From Calliopum simillimum (Eukaryota > Arthropoda > Insecta > Diptera > Lauxaniidae): a stretch of 64,000 nucleotides of DNA. Below, piece by piece: positions 22,582-32,705 of this stretch. The position numbers and the translations under genes are program-made. The notes under the pieces were generated by a model. That model had not been told where the DNA came from. It saw only the letters and a program-made list of their open reading frames with translations, and did no database searches. Numbering within the stretch: position 1 is the stretch's first letter; each line of letters begins with the position of its first letter. Location of the stretch: contig OX638370.1 of NCBI GenBank assembly GCA_951812925.1, positions 124,262,897 to 124,326,896 of the forward strand, read 5' to 3'.

Positions 22582-23337
22582 GTGACAGAGCATAATCAAA
22601 CCGCATCTCACTGCAAAAACTGCACTAAGCCCTTATATAAACAAAACCAAAACCCATTACATAATAGGCAAGGGCGAGAGTGTGCCCACGCCATTGCGGA
22701 ACTGCAATCCATAAGTATCGAAAATATTAAACAATTCGAAGAAAACGATGAAAGTCCAAAAGTATTGAAAAACGTCCAAAATATCGGTAAAAGTTCAAAA
22801 GTATCGAGAAATACCCAATACATCGGCAAATGTCCAAAATTATCGAAAAACATCCAAAATATAGGTAAAAGTCCAAAAGTATCGAAAATCATCCAGAATA
22901 TCGTTAAAAGTCGAAAAGTATCGAAAAACTTCCATAATATCGGCAAAAGTCCAAAAGCATCGAAAATCATCCAAAATGTCGATAAAAGTACAAAAGTATC
23001 GAAAAACATCCAAAATATCGGTAAAAGTCCTAAAGTATCGAACAACATCCAAAATATCGGTAAAAGTCCAAAAATATCGATAATCACCCAAAATATCGGT
23101 AAAAGTCCCAAAGTATCAAGAAACATCCAAAATATCGGCAAAAGTCAAATAGTATCGAAATACATCCAAAATATCAGTAAAAGTACAAAAGTATCGAGAT
23201 ATATCCAAAGTATCGGTAAAAGTCCCAAAGTGTCGAGAAACATCCAAAATATCGATATGAGTTCAAAAGTATCGAAAAACATCCCAAATATCGGTAAAAG
23301 ACCAAAAGTATCGGAAAAACATCCAAGATGTCGGTAA
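22582..23337 (+). CDS. Hypothetical 251-aa repeat protein ORF inside the 5.2-kb transposon
   Basis: ATG at 22582 opens a 251-residue frame. The first 55 residues are unique and include a short Cys motif (CKNC, then a Cys 20-odd residues later: GRECAHAIAELQ). The rest is about 14 copies of a 13-residue unit close to KSPKVSKNIQNIG, encoded by a 39-bp repeat. A frameshift near 23320 ends it, though the repeats run on in other frames to about 24000. The repeat is free of stops on both strands, so long frames arise automatically in either direction; only the unique N-terminus argues for real coding. The units are strongly basic and polar. No known domain or function recognised. Confidence 0.3.
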   Translation: MTEHNQTASHCKNCTKPLYKQNQNPLHNRQGRECAHAIAELQSISIENIKQFEENDESPKVLKNVQNIGKSSKVSRNTQYIGKCPKLSKNIQNIGKSPKVSKIIQNIVKSRKVSKNFHNIGKSPKASKIIQNVDKSTKVSKNIQNIGKSPKVSNNIQNIGKSPKISIITQNIGKSPKVSRNIQNIGKSQIVSKYIQNISKSTKVSRYIQSIGKSPKVSRNIQNIDMSSKVSKNIPNIGKRPKVSEKHPRCR

Positions 23338-23995
23338 AAGTCCAAAAGTATCGAAAACATCCAAAATATCGGTAAAAGTCCCAAAGTGTCGAGAAACATC
23401 CAAAATATCGGTAAAAGTCCCAAAGTATTGAGAAACATCCAAAATATCGATATGAGTTCAAAAGTATCGAAAAACATCCAAAATATCGGAAAAAGTCTAA
23501 AAGTATCGAAAATCATCCAAAATATCAGTAAAGTACAAAAGTATCGAGAAACGTCCAAAATATCGATGAGAGTTCAGAAGTATCGAAAAACATCCAAAAA
23601 ATCGGTAAAAGTCCAAAATTATCGAAAATCATCCAAAATATCGATAAGAGTACAAAAGTATCGAGAAACATCCAAAATATCGGTAAAAGTCCCAAAGTAT
23701 CGAGAAACATCCAAAATATCGATAAGAGTTCAAAAGTATCGAAAACATCCAAAATATCGGTAAAAGTCCAAAAGTATCGAAAATCATCCAAAATATCGGT
23801 AAAAGTCCAAAAGTATTGAAAAAACTCCAAAATATTGATAAACGTCCCAAAGTATCGAAAAACATCCAAAATATCGGTAAAAGTCCAAAAGTATCACGAA
23901 ACATCAAAAATATCGATAAGAGACCAACAGTATACAAAAACATCTTAAATATCTGCAAAGCTCCAAAATATCGAAAAACATCCAAAATATCGACG
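22744..23995 (+). repeat. 39-bp minisatellite, about 30 copies
   Basis: The unit is close to AAAACATCCAAAATATCGGT plus AAAAGTCCAAAAGTATCG. Most units are 39 bp, some lose or gain one base, which shifts the frame near 23320, 23520 and 23750. Variants with GATAAGAG or GATATGAG recur at intervals, suggesting higher-order amplification. It is not a CRISPR array: there are no unique spacers. Confidence 0.9.
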
Positions 23996-24427
23996 CAGAA
24001 CGTGGACAGAGTGCAACGAAACAGGTTTTTGCAAGCAAGAGAAAAACAACAACAACAAAATCCCTCCCACTCCACTGTCTCATTCATTTTCTCATCAACA
24101 CAGCATAACACTGTGGGTGCTGTTGTTGTTGTAATTATATGGGAAACTTTGATCCTGTTTTTAAATGCCTTAATGGCAACTTATGAGGATAATTTTTGGA
24201 TTCGTGGATTCTACACCACAGTACCTATCATATAAAAAAAATATCCAAAATCGGTTAAATGGTTAGCTCGCAAAAGAGGCGCAAAAAAAACTGTTCACGT
24301 AAATGTATATAGATTTACAAATATTTATAAAGTTTTTTTTCAACGAACAAAGCTAATGTCAGTATATTTTTGAAGTTTTTCAATACTTGATGTATTTTTT
24401 GTATGACTTTTTGTTTAGAATTAATAT

Positions 24428-24499
24428 AGGTAGAGTTAGCTCAATGTGTAAGACTTTGAGTGATAACCTGGGGGAGTAGGTTCAAATCCCAGACAAGAA
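24428..24499 (+). other. tRNA-like sequence in the right arm of the 5.2-kb transposon
   Basis: TAGAGTTAGCTCAATGTGTAAG (A-box-like), a short middle, then GTAGGTTCAAATCCCAGACAA with the B-box GGTTCAAATCC. About 68 bp long as in a tRNA, but the acceptor strands do not pair, so cloverleaf formation is doubtful. A second partial B-box (GCATTCGAATTCC) follows about 45 bp downstream. Possibly a SINE-type internal promoter; that is inference. Confidence 0.45.
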
Positions 24500-24743
24500 T
24501 GTTTTTTTTTAATTATTTTTTTTAAGAGTGCATTCGAATTCCAGACAAGGTGTTTTTTTAAGATAAAGCAAATAATTGACATTCCATCAAACAGATATCA
24601 GTTTTGGCCCAATCAACAATATTTCAAGGTCAAATTAAAGGCATATTAATATATGCCGAAATTTGTTAATTATTAACAAATATTTTCTGGAATGTTCAAT
24701 CAAATTTATTTCTTTGATTGAAACATACTCTTTTATCAGTGTA

Positions 24744-24916
24744 TAGATACTCTCAGAATTCGAACCCAATCATAGCTGCCTACAGTCGATGAAACAGTAA
24801 AAGCTGTCCATGGCATAAGAAGATTAAATCTTAACTGAAAGCATGCCCGTGGACATAAGCCTAAATTCTTTATCCTTGCTTAACAGATGTATAGTGAGTA
24901 AAAACCCTCTGCTTAC
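24744..24916. other. Start of LITAF gene 2 intron
   Basis: Directly follows the donor GTAAGC (24916-24911) on the minus strand. No further feature seen. Confidence 0.5.
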
Positions 24917-25113
24917 CAACATAAACAAAAATTTAAAACAGCAATTAAACGTTGCAGGCATGTTACAGCTTCCCGCGCAACTCGTGTCATATGGCGTTGA
25001 TGACAGGCAGGACATTGAATTTCTGTTGGTTCTTCAAGCAACTGACCTATATTTTGTAGCACCAATTCTTCGGCAATTTGCGTTGGATCAACGATGATAT
25101 CACTGGATGCCAT
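24917..25113 (-). CDS. LITAF-domain protein gene 2, exon 1
   Basis: First coding exon of a 144-aa protein (exon 2 is 18159-17922; intron 6757 bp). I start at the ATG at 25113 because it has a good fly context (GGCAATGG) and no better upstream ATG exists. The exon encodes an acidic N-terminus, then EPTEIQCPACHQRHMTR, the first CxxC of the LITAF domain, and a hydrophobic CLQRLIAVLNFCLC segment that in LITAF proteins inserts into the membrane. It stops at a textbook donor TTG|GTAAGC in phase 2. Total coding length 197+238 = 435 bases, in frame. LITAF/SIMPLE proteins sit as zinc-bound monotopic proteins on late endosomes and lysosomes; flies have a cluster of them. Which orthologue this is cannot be said. 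Confidence 0.78.
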
Positions 25114-25298
25114 TGCCAGGAAATACTTCAAACACTTTCAAATACGTAAATTATTTTGGCAATTTAAGCTAAAACAGAACTACGGAACGCTTTTTAACCG
25201 AAATTATTGCCTACATATAAGAAACACTACTAAAGAACTACCATAGCTTTGGCATATATATCAACCTAATGAAAACAAAAGAGCGCTTGTATCTAAAG

Positions 25299-25410
25299 CA
25301 GTGGTCGGCAAAGTCAAGAAAGAGAGAAGATAGATAGGAGATGAAAAAGAAAGACAGAGATAGATAGAAAATAGAAATAGCTTAATTGAGCTATGCAGTG
25401 CCGATCACTG
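25299..25410. mobile_element. 112-bp hAT MITE with perfect 8-bp target duplication
   Basis: CAGTGGTCGGCA at the left and TGCCGATCACTG at the right are inverted repeats, flanked by ATCTAAAG on both sides (25291-25298 and 25411-25418). The interior is purine-rich (AGAAAGAGAGAAGATAGATAG). The element lies 190 bp upstream of the LITAF gene 2 start codon. A second member of the family, split by later insertions, is at 52677-63163. Confidence 0.9.
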
Positions 25411-25418
25411 ATCTAAAG

Positions 25419-26024
25419 ATATAAACATTCCTCCTCTCTCTCTTTCTCTCTATGTCTCTCTTTATTTGTTAACATTTTAACAAAGCTTTCATAAGAAATC
25501 TTAAAATTCATTTGTATACAACAAATTGGTTGAAATATTCTTACATACTGCTGGATCCAAGAATGTTGTTGATAGAAAACTAAATTTTTTTTAAATTTTT
25601 GAATTTGTGCCTTCTCATTTAAAAATAGCTTTAGAGATTCTCCCACATATTTGATGACGAAAGTGGTTTGACCAAAAAAATCCATCTAAATGGATCAAAT
25701 CACTTTATTTTATTTATTACTCACATCTTTCTGGTTTCATCGGTAGTAAGTTTTTTTCTTTTATTTATTGTATTTAGTAAATATATTACTATAAACATAG
25801 AGTTTTGTTCTTAAGGCTTTTTCCTATTTGCTTCTCAATTTCTTAAATCAGTTTATTTGAGGGACCACTTTTCGGTTTTTAAAATGGTTTGGGATGCATC
25901 AAATATTAATCTGAAATGGACCAAATTTTACGTAGTGCTTATTTGCATCAAAGAGAACATTTTACCACCATAGGAGCGCAATTCTAAGTTATTTTTTTTT
26001 ACACAAATTTGGACCGGTCTTATG
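25419..26024. other. Non-coding sequence with a CT-rich microsatellite
   Basis: A CTCTCT tract lies at about 25432-25462. The rest is AT-rich and without a supported gene. Confidence 0.4.
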
Positions 26025-28614
26025 TTATCTTCTCTTCTTTTACGAGATAAAATTGTATGTTTGTTTGTTCGTTTGTTTGTTTTTTTTTTTGTACTCAATA
26101 TTTTTTTCTCGATTTCAATGAAACTTGGCATAGTGTTAGATATTAGCATACAATGAACTAGTAAGGGTGTTACCTTTGGACTGGCCAAACATTAAATACC
26201 CTACACAGCAGTATTTTGAAAGTTTTGCTTATATGGGAGGTGCCACGCCCTCTTGTCCAATTTCACCCAGTTTTTTCTCAGAGTTTAAACTTATAGTTCT
26301 TAGCATTTGAGTGAAATTTGGTTAGATTATCTCAAAAAATGTTTTCAGTATAGCGTATTGAACCTTTTGCTTACATGGGAGGTGCCACGCCCTCTTGTCC
26401 AAATTCACCCAGTTTTTTTTTCAGAGTTTAAACTTATAGCTCTTAGCATTTGTGTGAAATTTGGTTAGATTATCTCAAAAAATGTTTTCAGTATAGCGTT
26501 TTGAACCTTTTGCTTATATGGGAAGTGCCACGCCCTCTTGTCTGAATTCTCCTGGTTTTTGTTCAGAGCTTGCGCTTACAATTCGTAGTATTTATATGTA
26601 TTTTGGTTGCATTATCGTGAAAAAAACTCAAAAAGTTGCATTTTGAATATATTTTTTGTATGGGCGGTAGGCGTGTCCGTTGACCGATTTCGCTCATTTT
26701 CAATCCCCCGAGCTAACTTTGACACCGAAGGCTGTGCACAAAATTTCATTGAATTATCTTGCTTAGTTTTCGCAAAAAGTGTATTTCCACACAGCCAGCC
26801 AGCCAGCCAGACAGACGGACATGGCTATATCGACTCAGGAGGTGACGCTGATCAAGAATATATATACTTTTCTATATCTGCCACGCCTCCTTCTCTGCGT
26901 TACAAACGGAAGGACAAAGTGAATATACCCTGGGTGTAGGGTATAAAAATGAGCTAGGTTTGAACTTTGTAAATGCTCACCAGAGGGTGTGGCATCGCAT
27001 TAAATTTTAAATTTGATATGGTCATAACTCACAAACCATACAAGATATTTGAATAAAATTTGGTGAGAAGGTACGGTTTGACAATGCCTTAAAACAGGCA
27101 AAAAGTGGGCGGGATCGAAGAAGTGCCACGCCCACTTTTTAGCCCTTGAAAATTTTGATTCAATATTACTCGAAAACGACTCCAACAATTTTAATGAAAA
27201 TTTAGGAGAAGTTACCCCTGCAAACAAGTATTAATATATAATATGCCGTTATATTAGGAAAACTCGGTGAAGGGCGTGGCACCGCCCACAAAAATATAGT
27301 GCGCTATAAAAAGAAAACTACTAAAGCAATATTTCTGAATTTAGTTATAGGGAGTCTACTTGCTATTAGAAACCTACGACCTGAAAGTAGGCAAAATATC
27401 GCCGTTGCGCGTGGAACCTCCCATACAAGCAAAATACGTTAAATGCTATTTCTCGCAAATTTTACAAGGTATTTCAATGAAATTTGGTATGTAGGTACTG
27501 CTTAATAATACCTTGTAACAAACGAAAAGTGGGCGGGATCGAATAAGTGCCACGCCCACTTTTTAACCCTTGAAAATTTTGATTCATTATTACTCGAAAA
27601 CGACTCTGACAATTTTGATGAAAATATAGGAGCTGTTACCTCTGCAAACAAGTATTAATATGTAATATGCCGTTATATTGGGAAAACTTGTTGAAGGGCG
27701 TGGCATCGCCCACAAAAATATAGTGCGCTATAAAAAGAAAACTATGAAAGCAATCTCTCTGAATTTAACTATAGGGAGTCTACTTGCTTTTAGACACCTA
27801 CGACCTGAAAGTAAGCAAAATATCGAAAGTGCGCGTGGAACCTCCCATACAAGTAAAACACATTAAATGCTATTTCTCGCAAATGATACAACATGTTTTG
27901 ATGAAATTTGGTATGCGGATCTGGATCAGGAGTATCTAAAGCATAATAAAAAGAAGACCTTGTTTAATAATTGCCACGCCCATTTTTTTATCAAAATAAA
28001 AATTTTGGTTAATAACTCAGGCACAAAAAAAAAATGGAATGAACTGTTTAATTCTTATATGCAGTCTTATGTACTTTTTGACGCTAAGTCCGTCTTCATC
28101 GGCAGAACTGTCATTATACCTGCAGGATTTTGAAATATCCTTGCTTGAAGTTGAAGAAAACGCTGTGTTCAGTCTTACAGCATAGCTACAAGAAAAGGTA
28201 AAATTCTTTTTTATTAATAGCATCAAATAGTTACACTCTTCCTTGTCCAAATATCTTTTCGGATTTTCCCAACGTGATTCTTATTTTCCGAGTTATGATC
28301 CTTTGAAGATAAGATATTTCAGCCGCCATACAAAAGACGAAATATTTTGGGTGCGTGGCATATCCCATTTATTTATTTTAAGGCATTCTATTTCACCAAA
28401 AAAAAATTTTAGTTTTCGATATTTTTTTATACCATTCGATACTTTCCGAGTTTTTCTTATTATTATTCTCATCGGTTTATTTATCATTTTGAAAGCATGA
28501 CCGTTAGAAGTGAAAAGATACAAGTTTCATAACAAAAAATAGCTATGAATAAAAACATCGACTAAAATAATAAGATTAGATTGTTGACCGAGCAGGGATC
28601 GGTCTCCAGGTACT
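26025..28614 (+). mobile_element. Family-B element copy 3, split by an INE-1-like insertion
   Basis: Parts 26025-26157 and 26946-28614 together give about 1.8 kb. Start TTATCTTCTCTTCTTTTACG and end hairpin GACCGAGCAGGGATCGGTC plus GGTACT as in copy 2, with which it is strongly similar throughout. The insertion point is in ATACAATGAA/AATGAGC, intact in copy 2 at about 11370-11385. Confidence 0.82.
26158..26945 (-). mobile_element. INE-1-like element, copy 5, inserted in family-B copy 3
   Basis: Minus-strand copy running from CTAGTAAGGGTG (its 3' end) to GGGTGTAGGGTATA (its 5' end). On its own strand the flanks are GCTCATT and TTCATTG, and the empty site in family-B copy 2 reads GCTCATTCTTCATTG. 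There is no target duplication, and the element sits between T residues, as reported for Helentron-type elements. This is the clearest evidence for its insertion mode in the window. Confidence 0.85.
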
Positions 28615-29082
28615 ACAATATTATTACATATTGCTGCAACTCAAACAAAAACATTAATTTTAAGACGAAATCGCAGTAATTAAATATTTTTTATTTTATA
28701 AAAGGCTACACGTGTTTTCAAATAATAAATTTTAAACGATGACTCTCATTTTGATTTAAATTGATACGTTAAAAAGCAGAACTGTCAAATTTGGGGTTAG
28801 ATATACTGGTTGGTGGGGAATATTGTCAACATAGTATTCGGACTTTTTTTCCAAAAACTGTATTATTAACACATAGTTTTGGTAATAAATTATGAAAGGC
28901 CAATTTATTTCCTTGCATTTGATATGTAATTTGTACCAGATTTTCTTCATTAGCAAAGAAATTTTCACGCAGTTGTAATGTTTTCGGTGCTAGTGTAATG
29001 TTTTGGTGAATTGCATGAAAATTTCTTTGGTCTACTTTTTTGTTTCCCTATAAAAAAATAGGTGCCGTGACGTAGTCCCCAC
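28615..29082. other. Non-coding AT-rich sequence
   Basis: No gene, repeat partner or structure recognised except for weak similarity to generic repeat DNA. Confidence 0.35.
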
Positions 29083-29205
29083 TTCGTGAATGGGGATCAT
29101 GTCCGCCAATAATTCGGACATATTCCCCATTTCTTAAATGAGGATTATGTCCGCAAATTTTTCGGACATAATCCCCAGGAAAAAACAGACATAATCCCCA
29201 TAACG
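29083..29205. repeat. Cluster of five GGGGATTATGTCC motifs in both orientations
   Basis: Motif copies: GGGGATCATGTCCG, CGGACATATTCCCC, GAGGATTATGTCCG, CGGACATAATCCCC and AGACATAATCCCC within 120 bp. They pair as inverted repeats and could fold into hairpins. The function is unknown. Confidence 0.7.
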
Positions 29206-29299
29206 ATATTTCCTAACGCCTTATTTTGTTATTGACAACAGCCGAAGCTCAGGATTTACAACTCCCAAAAATTCCAATACCCTTCAGCCGCGGATCAGT

Positions 29300-29560
29300 C
29301 TATAATATCCAACAATAATTATATAAATTTTTTAAATGGATTATTGCAAAAATTTTGTTCAATCTTTTCTCAATATTATGCACAACGTATGTATGTATGT
29401 ATTTTCCTTTAACTCCTAAGAGGAGCATAGGGCCAATAATATTGACCCAATATGAAACGTCTCCATTTGTCGCAATTCCTTGCGAAGACTTTGATCTCTT
29501 GCCACGACTTTTCCGATTCTTGGATTTCCTTTTCCAGCTACCTTTTCCAATCTGCACAAC
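29300..29560 (-). other. Dispersed repeat copy 2 with basic open frame, possible non-LTR 3' end
   Basis: Contains the block CCTTTAACTCCTAAGAGGAG and (GTAT)n tract seen at 523-590. On the minus strand an open frame begins with a very basic stretch (KGSWKRKSKNRKSRGKRSKS), preceded by a possible acceptor TTGTGCAG, and runs into the repeat. It may be the 3' end of a non-LTR element or a chance frame; I recognise no domain. Confidence 0.3.
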
Positions 29561-30015
29561 GTAGAAGTAATGTAATGCAACGAGTCAGTGATCAAAATAG
29601 TTACAGAGCCTTTATTCCGGTTCTACAGATAGGTCAGTTATAGGATTAGTACCTACTTATTAAGTTATTTTTTCAACTAATGAACATATGCCCACCACAA
29701 AATAATTATATTTAACCTATTAATCAATTTTGAAATACTTGCGCATACATATTTCATTTAGAATTAAAAAAAAAGTTTCAAATATAAATTTTTTTAATGG
29801 AATAATATATTTTCCGTCTATATAAATAGAAAATGTGTCACAGTCTGGATCCAAAGCACTTAGCTTGTGTCGGCAAAAGCACAAGTGGCGTATACAGCAA
29901 AACAATACCCAGCCGACGAAACACACATGATGTGATTCTTTTGAAATAAGTTTTTTATAAATATTAAAATAAAATACATAGCAAATTTATGAAAAATACG
30001 GGCAAAGTCAGAACT
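29561..30015. other. 3' flank of LITAF gene 1, no gene called
   Basis: A minus-strand frame at 29720-29926 has a hydrophobic Cys-rich start but no paired CxxC and no matching partner exon, so a third LITAF gene is not claimed. Confidence 0.35.
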
Positions 30016-30136
30016 CTACGTTGGACGTTTGTAGAAACCCAAGTAGCCTCCACATTTATTGCAAAACATACGCTTACTCTTGAGGCGACTATTTAAACAA
30101 CAATAGACAAAGGATAGTGCAAATATAGGGAAGCAG
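30016..30136 (-). CDS. LITAF-domain protein gene 1, exon 2 (C-terminal half)
   Basis: Follows a strong acceptor on the minus strand: a long pyrimidine run ending TTTGTTTTGTTTCAG. The exon begins with the last base of a split codon (phase 2), exactly as in gene 2. It encodes the rest of the hydrophobic segment (CFPIFALSFVYCC), then MFCNKCGGYLGFYKRPT and stop TAG. The CNKC-x-x-x-LG-x-YKR ending is the diagnostic C-terminus of LITAF/SIMPLE domains. The spacing between the first and second CxxC, about 55 residues after joining, agrees with human LITAF (about 52). Confidence 0.78.
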
Positions 30137-30213
30137 CTGAAACAAAACAAAAAAAAAAAAAACAAATGAAAAAAATTGGAACGCCATCTAGTACAGTCAT
30201 TTGGTAGTTTTAC

Positions 30214-30321
30214 CTGGAAAGTTTTGCGGGATTTTTGCAAATGAGTTATTTTATAGATTTCGATGTGCTCTTTCAGAATTTCAACTTTGCTACCTCGAGT
30301 CGTGTTCGCTAGCGCCGCCAT
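30214..30321 (-). other. 36-codon ORF with splice donor, left arm of the inverted duplication
   Basis: ATG at 30321 in context CCAAAATGGCGGCG starts an open frame that reads NTTRGSKVEILKEHIEIYK and THLQKSRKTFQ and then meets CAG|GTAAAA, a good donor, in phase 0. The mate on the plus strand in the right arm differs at only three residues. The ATGGCGGC context is common at start sites of short 5' exons. It looks like the first coding exon of a gene carried by the duplicated unit; the family is not recognised. Confidence 0.45.
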
Positions 30322-30774
30322 TTTGGAAAAATGGCGTCCAGTCAATATTTTACAAATATCTCTTTAACGGTTACATTTAGAGAAAAATATTGTTGCGCAA
30401 TATTATAGCTTATAAAATTTTCTATAAAAATTACCTCTTAATTGTTTCCGTACGACTTTGAAAAAAATTAGTAAATTGTGCATGCCGCTTATGAGTAGGC
30501 ACAGTGATGTGTTGAGCTTAAAATTACAATAACTCATGAACGGTGAATCACACGTTCAAAGTAAAAACACCTATTTATAGGGAACTACTTCCACTAAAAT
30601 TTACATTTTACGTTTAAACACAAACATTGGTTCTTGAGGTATTTGTACTTAAGTGAAACTATATATAAAATAAAAAAAAAATAATGCGATTTTCGGAATC
30701 AGCAGCCCATTTTACATATAAATGAACAATGGCATTCAATGGGAAAAAAATTTTTCATCATTTATAAACTAGTG

Positions 30775-31090
30775 TAATCAGTAAATATTTATTTTTACTG
30801 ATATTTTTCCAGTAACAAATAAAATATATTTTTACTGCAATTTTTTGGCAGTAACCAGTTAGAAATTATTTTTACTGCAATTCTTTAAATTTGCATTACC
30901 AGTAAAATTTACTGATTACTGTAACAAGTAAAATATATTTTTACTGCAATTTTTTGGCAGTAACCAGTTAGAAATTATTTTTACTGCAATTCTTTAAATT
31001 TGCATTACCAGTAAAATTTACTGACTACTGGTTTTTTTTTTTTTTCAGTAATCAGTAAATATTTATTTTTACTGATATTTTTCCAGTAAC
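30775..31090. repeat. Tandem repeat rich in TTTTTACTG, period about 108 bp
   Basis: A unit containing AAATATATTTTTACTGCAAT, TTTTTGGCAGTAACCAGTTA and TTTGCATTACCAGTAAAATT occurs twice almost exactly (about 30812 and 30920), flanked on both outer sides by CAGTAAATATTTATTTTTAC. Every 10-30 bases there is a CAGTAA or TTACTG. Comparable motifs occur near the left end of the 6535-8895 transposon. Confidence 0.7.
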
Positions 31091-32597
31091 CAAAGTATAA
31101 GAAACACTGTTTTTGCTCTTTTTAAAGTGATATTACTTGAAGATTACTTCCAGCCACAAAAAGTGGTATGGTGGTTAAAAGTGTCAGTCTGTTTCTTTAA
31201 AATTCATTTTAAATTATACCGTGTCTTTTTTATTCTCGGAGTTATCCTAACCTAAAAAGTTGAAAAAGTGCAAAAAACACGTTTTTTTGTTATTTCTGCT
31301 TACGATATTTCGGAAGAGCAAAGAGATATCGATACAATTTTAATTGGGTTTTGAAGAAAAAGACTGTCACTTTTAACTTCAATACCAGGCTGAAAGTTAC
31401 CATGTCGTGATATAACAACTTCAAAAATAGCAAAAACGGTGTTTTTTGCATTTTTAGGTTAGGATATCTCTAAAACCGTATGAGGTAGAGCAATTCTGAG
31501 ACCGGATTTAGAATTTTTATGAACACATACATCGTAAATGACTATTGTTGATTCTGTTTCACCATGAAAATTTTAAACACAAAGTTTTTTTTGACCAAAT
31601 TTCATTACACTTTACAGTTTTTAGTAAGTAAAATGAAGCTTATGGCTTAGTTATTGGAATCGATTAAGATAGATAAATTAATGCCTAAAAAAATAAAAAA
31701 AAAAAATTTGCTAGAGCAAAATAAGAAAAAATCCGTTCTTGAATGAGCAAACAATGTTGAATTTGGCTCAAAATATTTTTAAAAAAATGCAATTAAATTT
31801 TAGCAAATACCTTATCTGGTTAAAAAGATATAGCGTTTAAATTAAAAAAAGTACTCAAAAACTCAAAAATTTCTAAAAAAGTACCTTCAAGCTCGTTGCG
31901 GAATATCTAAACGCAATTTTTTTTGGTTCCAAAGCACTTTTTGTAATCAACAGGATCCAAGGATTCAGAAAAGTTGCACGCACCTTGACTTTTTGACACT
32001 TTTGGTTTTTCCATACAAAATTTGGACCACACTAATGCTCCATACTATGTTCAATTTTGAATGATTTTCAAGTCGCGATATCTCAGGAAGGGTAAATCTG
32101 ACGAAAAAACAGTTCGGTGAGACCCTTATAGGGAATTGAACGTTCTACAAAATGCATGCACAATTTTTTTTTCTAGGACGAACCGTTTTGGAGATATTTG
32201 GAAAAAACGGATTTTTCTAAATTTTAGAGTTTTTGAAAAAATATCTCGTAAACTATAGGTCATGTGAAAAAAGAAATTAAATGTAGCTTATAGTGGAAGT
32301 AATTCCCTATAAACAGGTGTTTTTGCTCTTAACGTGTGACTCACCGTTCATGAGTTATCGTAATTTTAAGCTTAACACATCACTGTGCCAACTCATAAGC
32401 GGCATGCACAATTTACTAATTTTTTTCAAATTTTGAATTAGGATATCTCCTGAGTTATAAGTCGTACGAAAACAATTAAGAGGTAATTTTTATATCATTT
32501 TTATTATAAGCTACAATATTGCGCCACAATATTTTTCTCTAAATGTAACCGTTAAAGAGATATTTGTAAAAAACTGACTGGACGCCATTTTTCCAAT

Positions 32598-32705
32598 ATG
32601 GCGGCGCGAGCGAACACGACTCGAGGTAGCAAAGTTGAAATTCTGAAAGAGCACATCGAAATCTTTAAAATAACTCATTTGCAAAAATCCCGCAAAACAA
32701 TTCAG
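32598..32705 (+). other. 36-codon ORF with splice donor, right arm of the inverted duplication
   Basis: Plus-strand counterpart of the ORF at 30321-30214: ATG in CCAATATGGCGGCGCG, then NTTRGSKVEILKEHIEIFK and a donor ATTCAG|GTAACA in phase 0. The coding stretch is almost identical to the left-arm copy while parts of the flanks have diverged more, which favours coding, although a formal test is required. Confidence 0.45.

Larger units (their letters stand above)
19575..24741. mobile_element. 5.2-kb TA-flanked transposon with nested palindrome, tRNA-like arms and a minisatellite ORF
   Basis: Ends are CACTGAGAAAACAGTATG (left) and, reverse-complemented, CACTGATAAAAGAGTATG (right), flanked by TA at 19573-19574 and 24742-24743. 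Inner sequences are also inverted: the tRNA-like blocks at 19920-20010 and 24428-24499, and the CAACGAACA...GAGTTAGCTCAATG stretches at 21875-22040 and 24330-24470. Embedded are a 1276-bp palindrome (20200-21475), a 267-bp MITE (21601-21867) and a 39-bp minisatellite with an ORF (22582-24000). No transposase is recognised. Ends resemble those of the 6535-8895 element (TA plus CACWGA and an A run). Confidence 0.65.

Noticed and set aside
22744..23995. CRISPR-like array
   Set aside because: Repeats are contiguous with no unique spacers, and the context is eukaryotic TE DNA.
22608..24111. Long minus-strand frames across the 39-bp repeat (hydrophobic, FWMFFDTFGLLPI-type)
   Set aside because: They follow automatically from a stop-free repeat whose length is a multiple of three; there is no independent start or unique domain.
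24428..24499. Functional tRNA gene
   Set aside because: A/B-box-like sequence but acceptor and anticodon stems do not pair; identical context is part of a transposon arm.
29720..29926. Third LITAF-like exon
   Set aside because: Hydrophobic Cys-rich start only; no CxxC pair, acceptor or partner exon matching phase 2.
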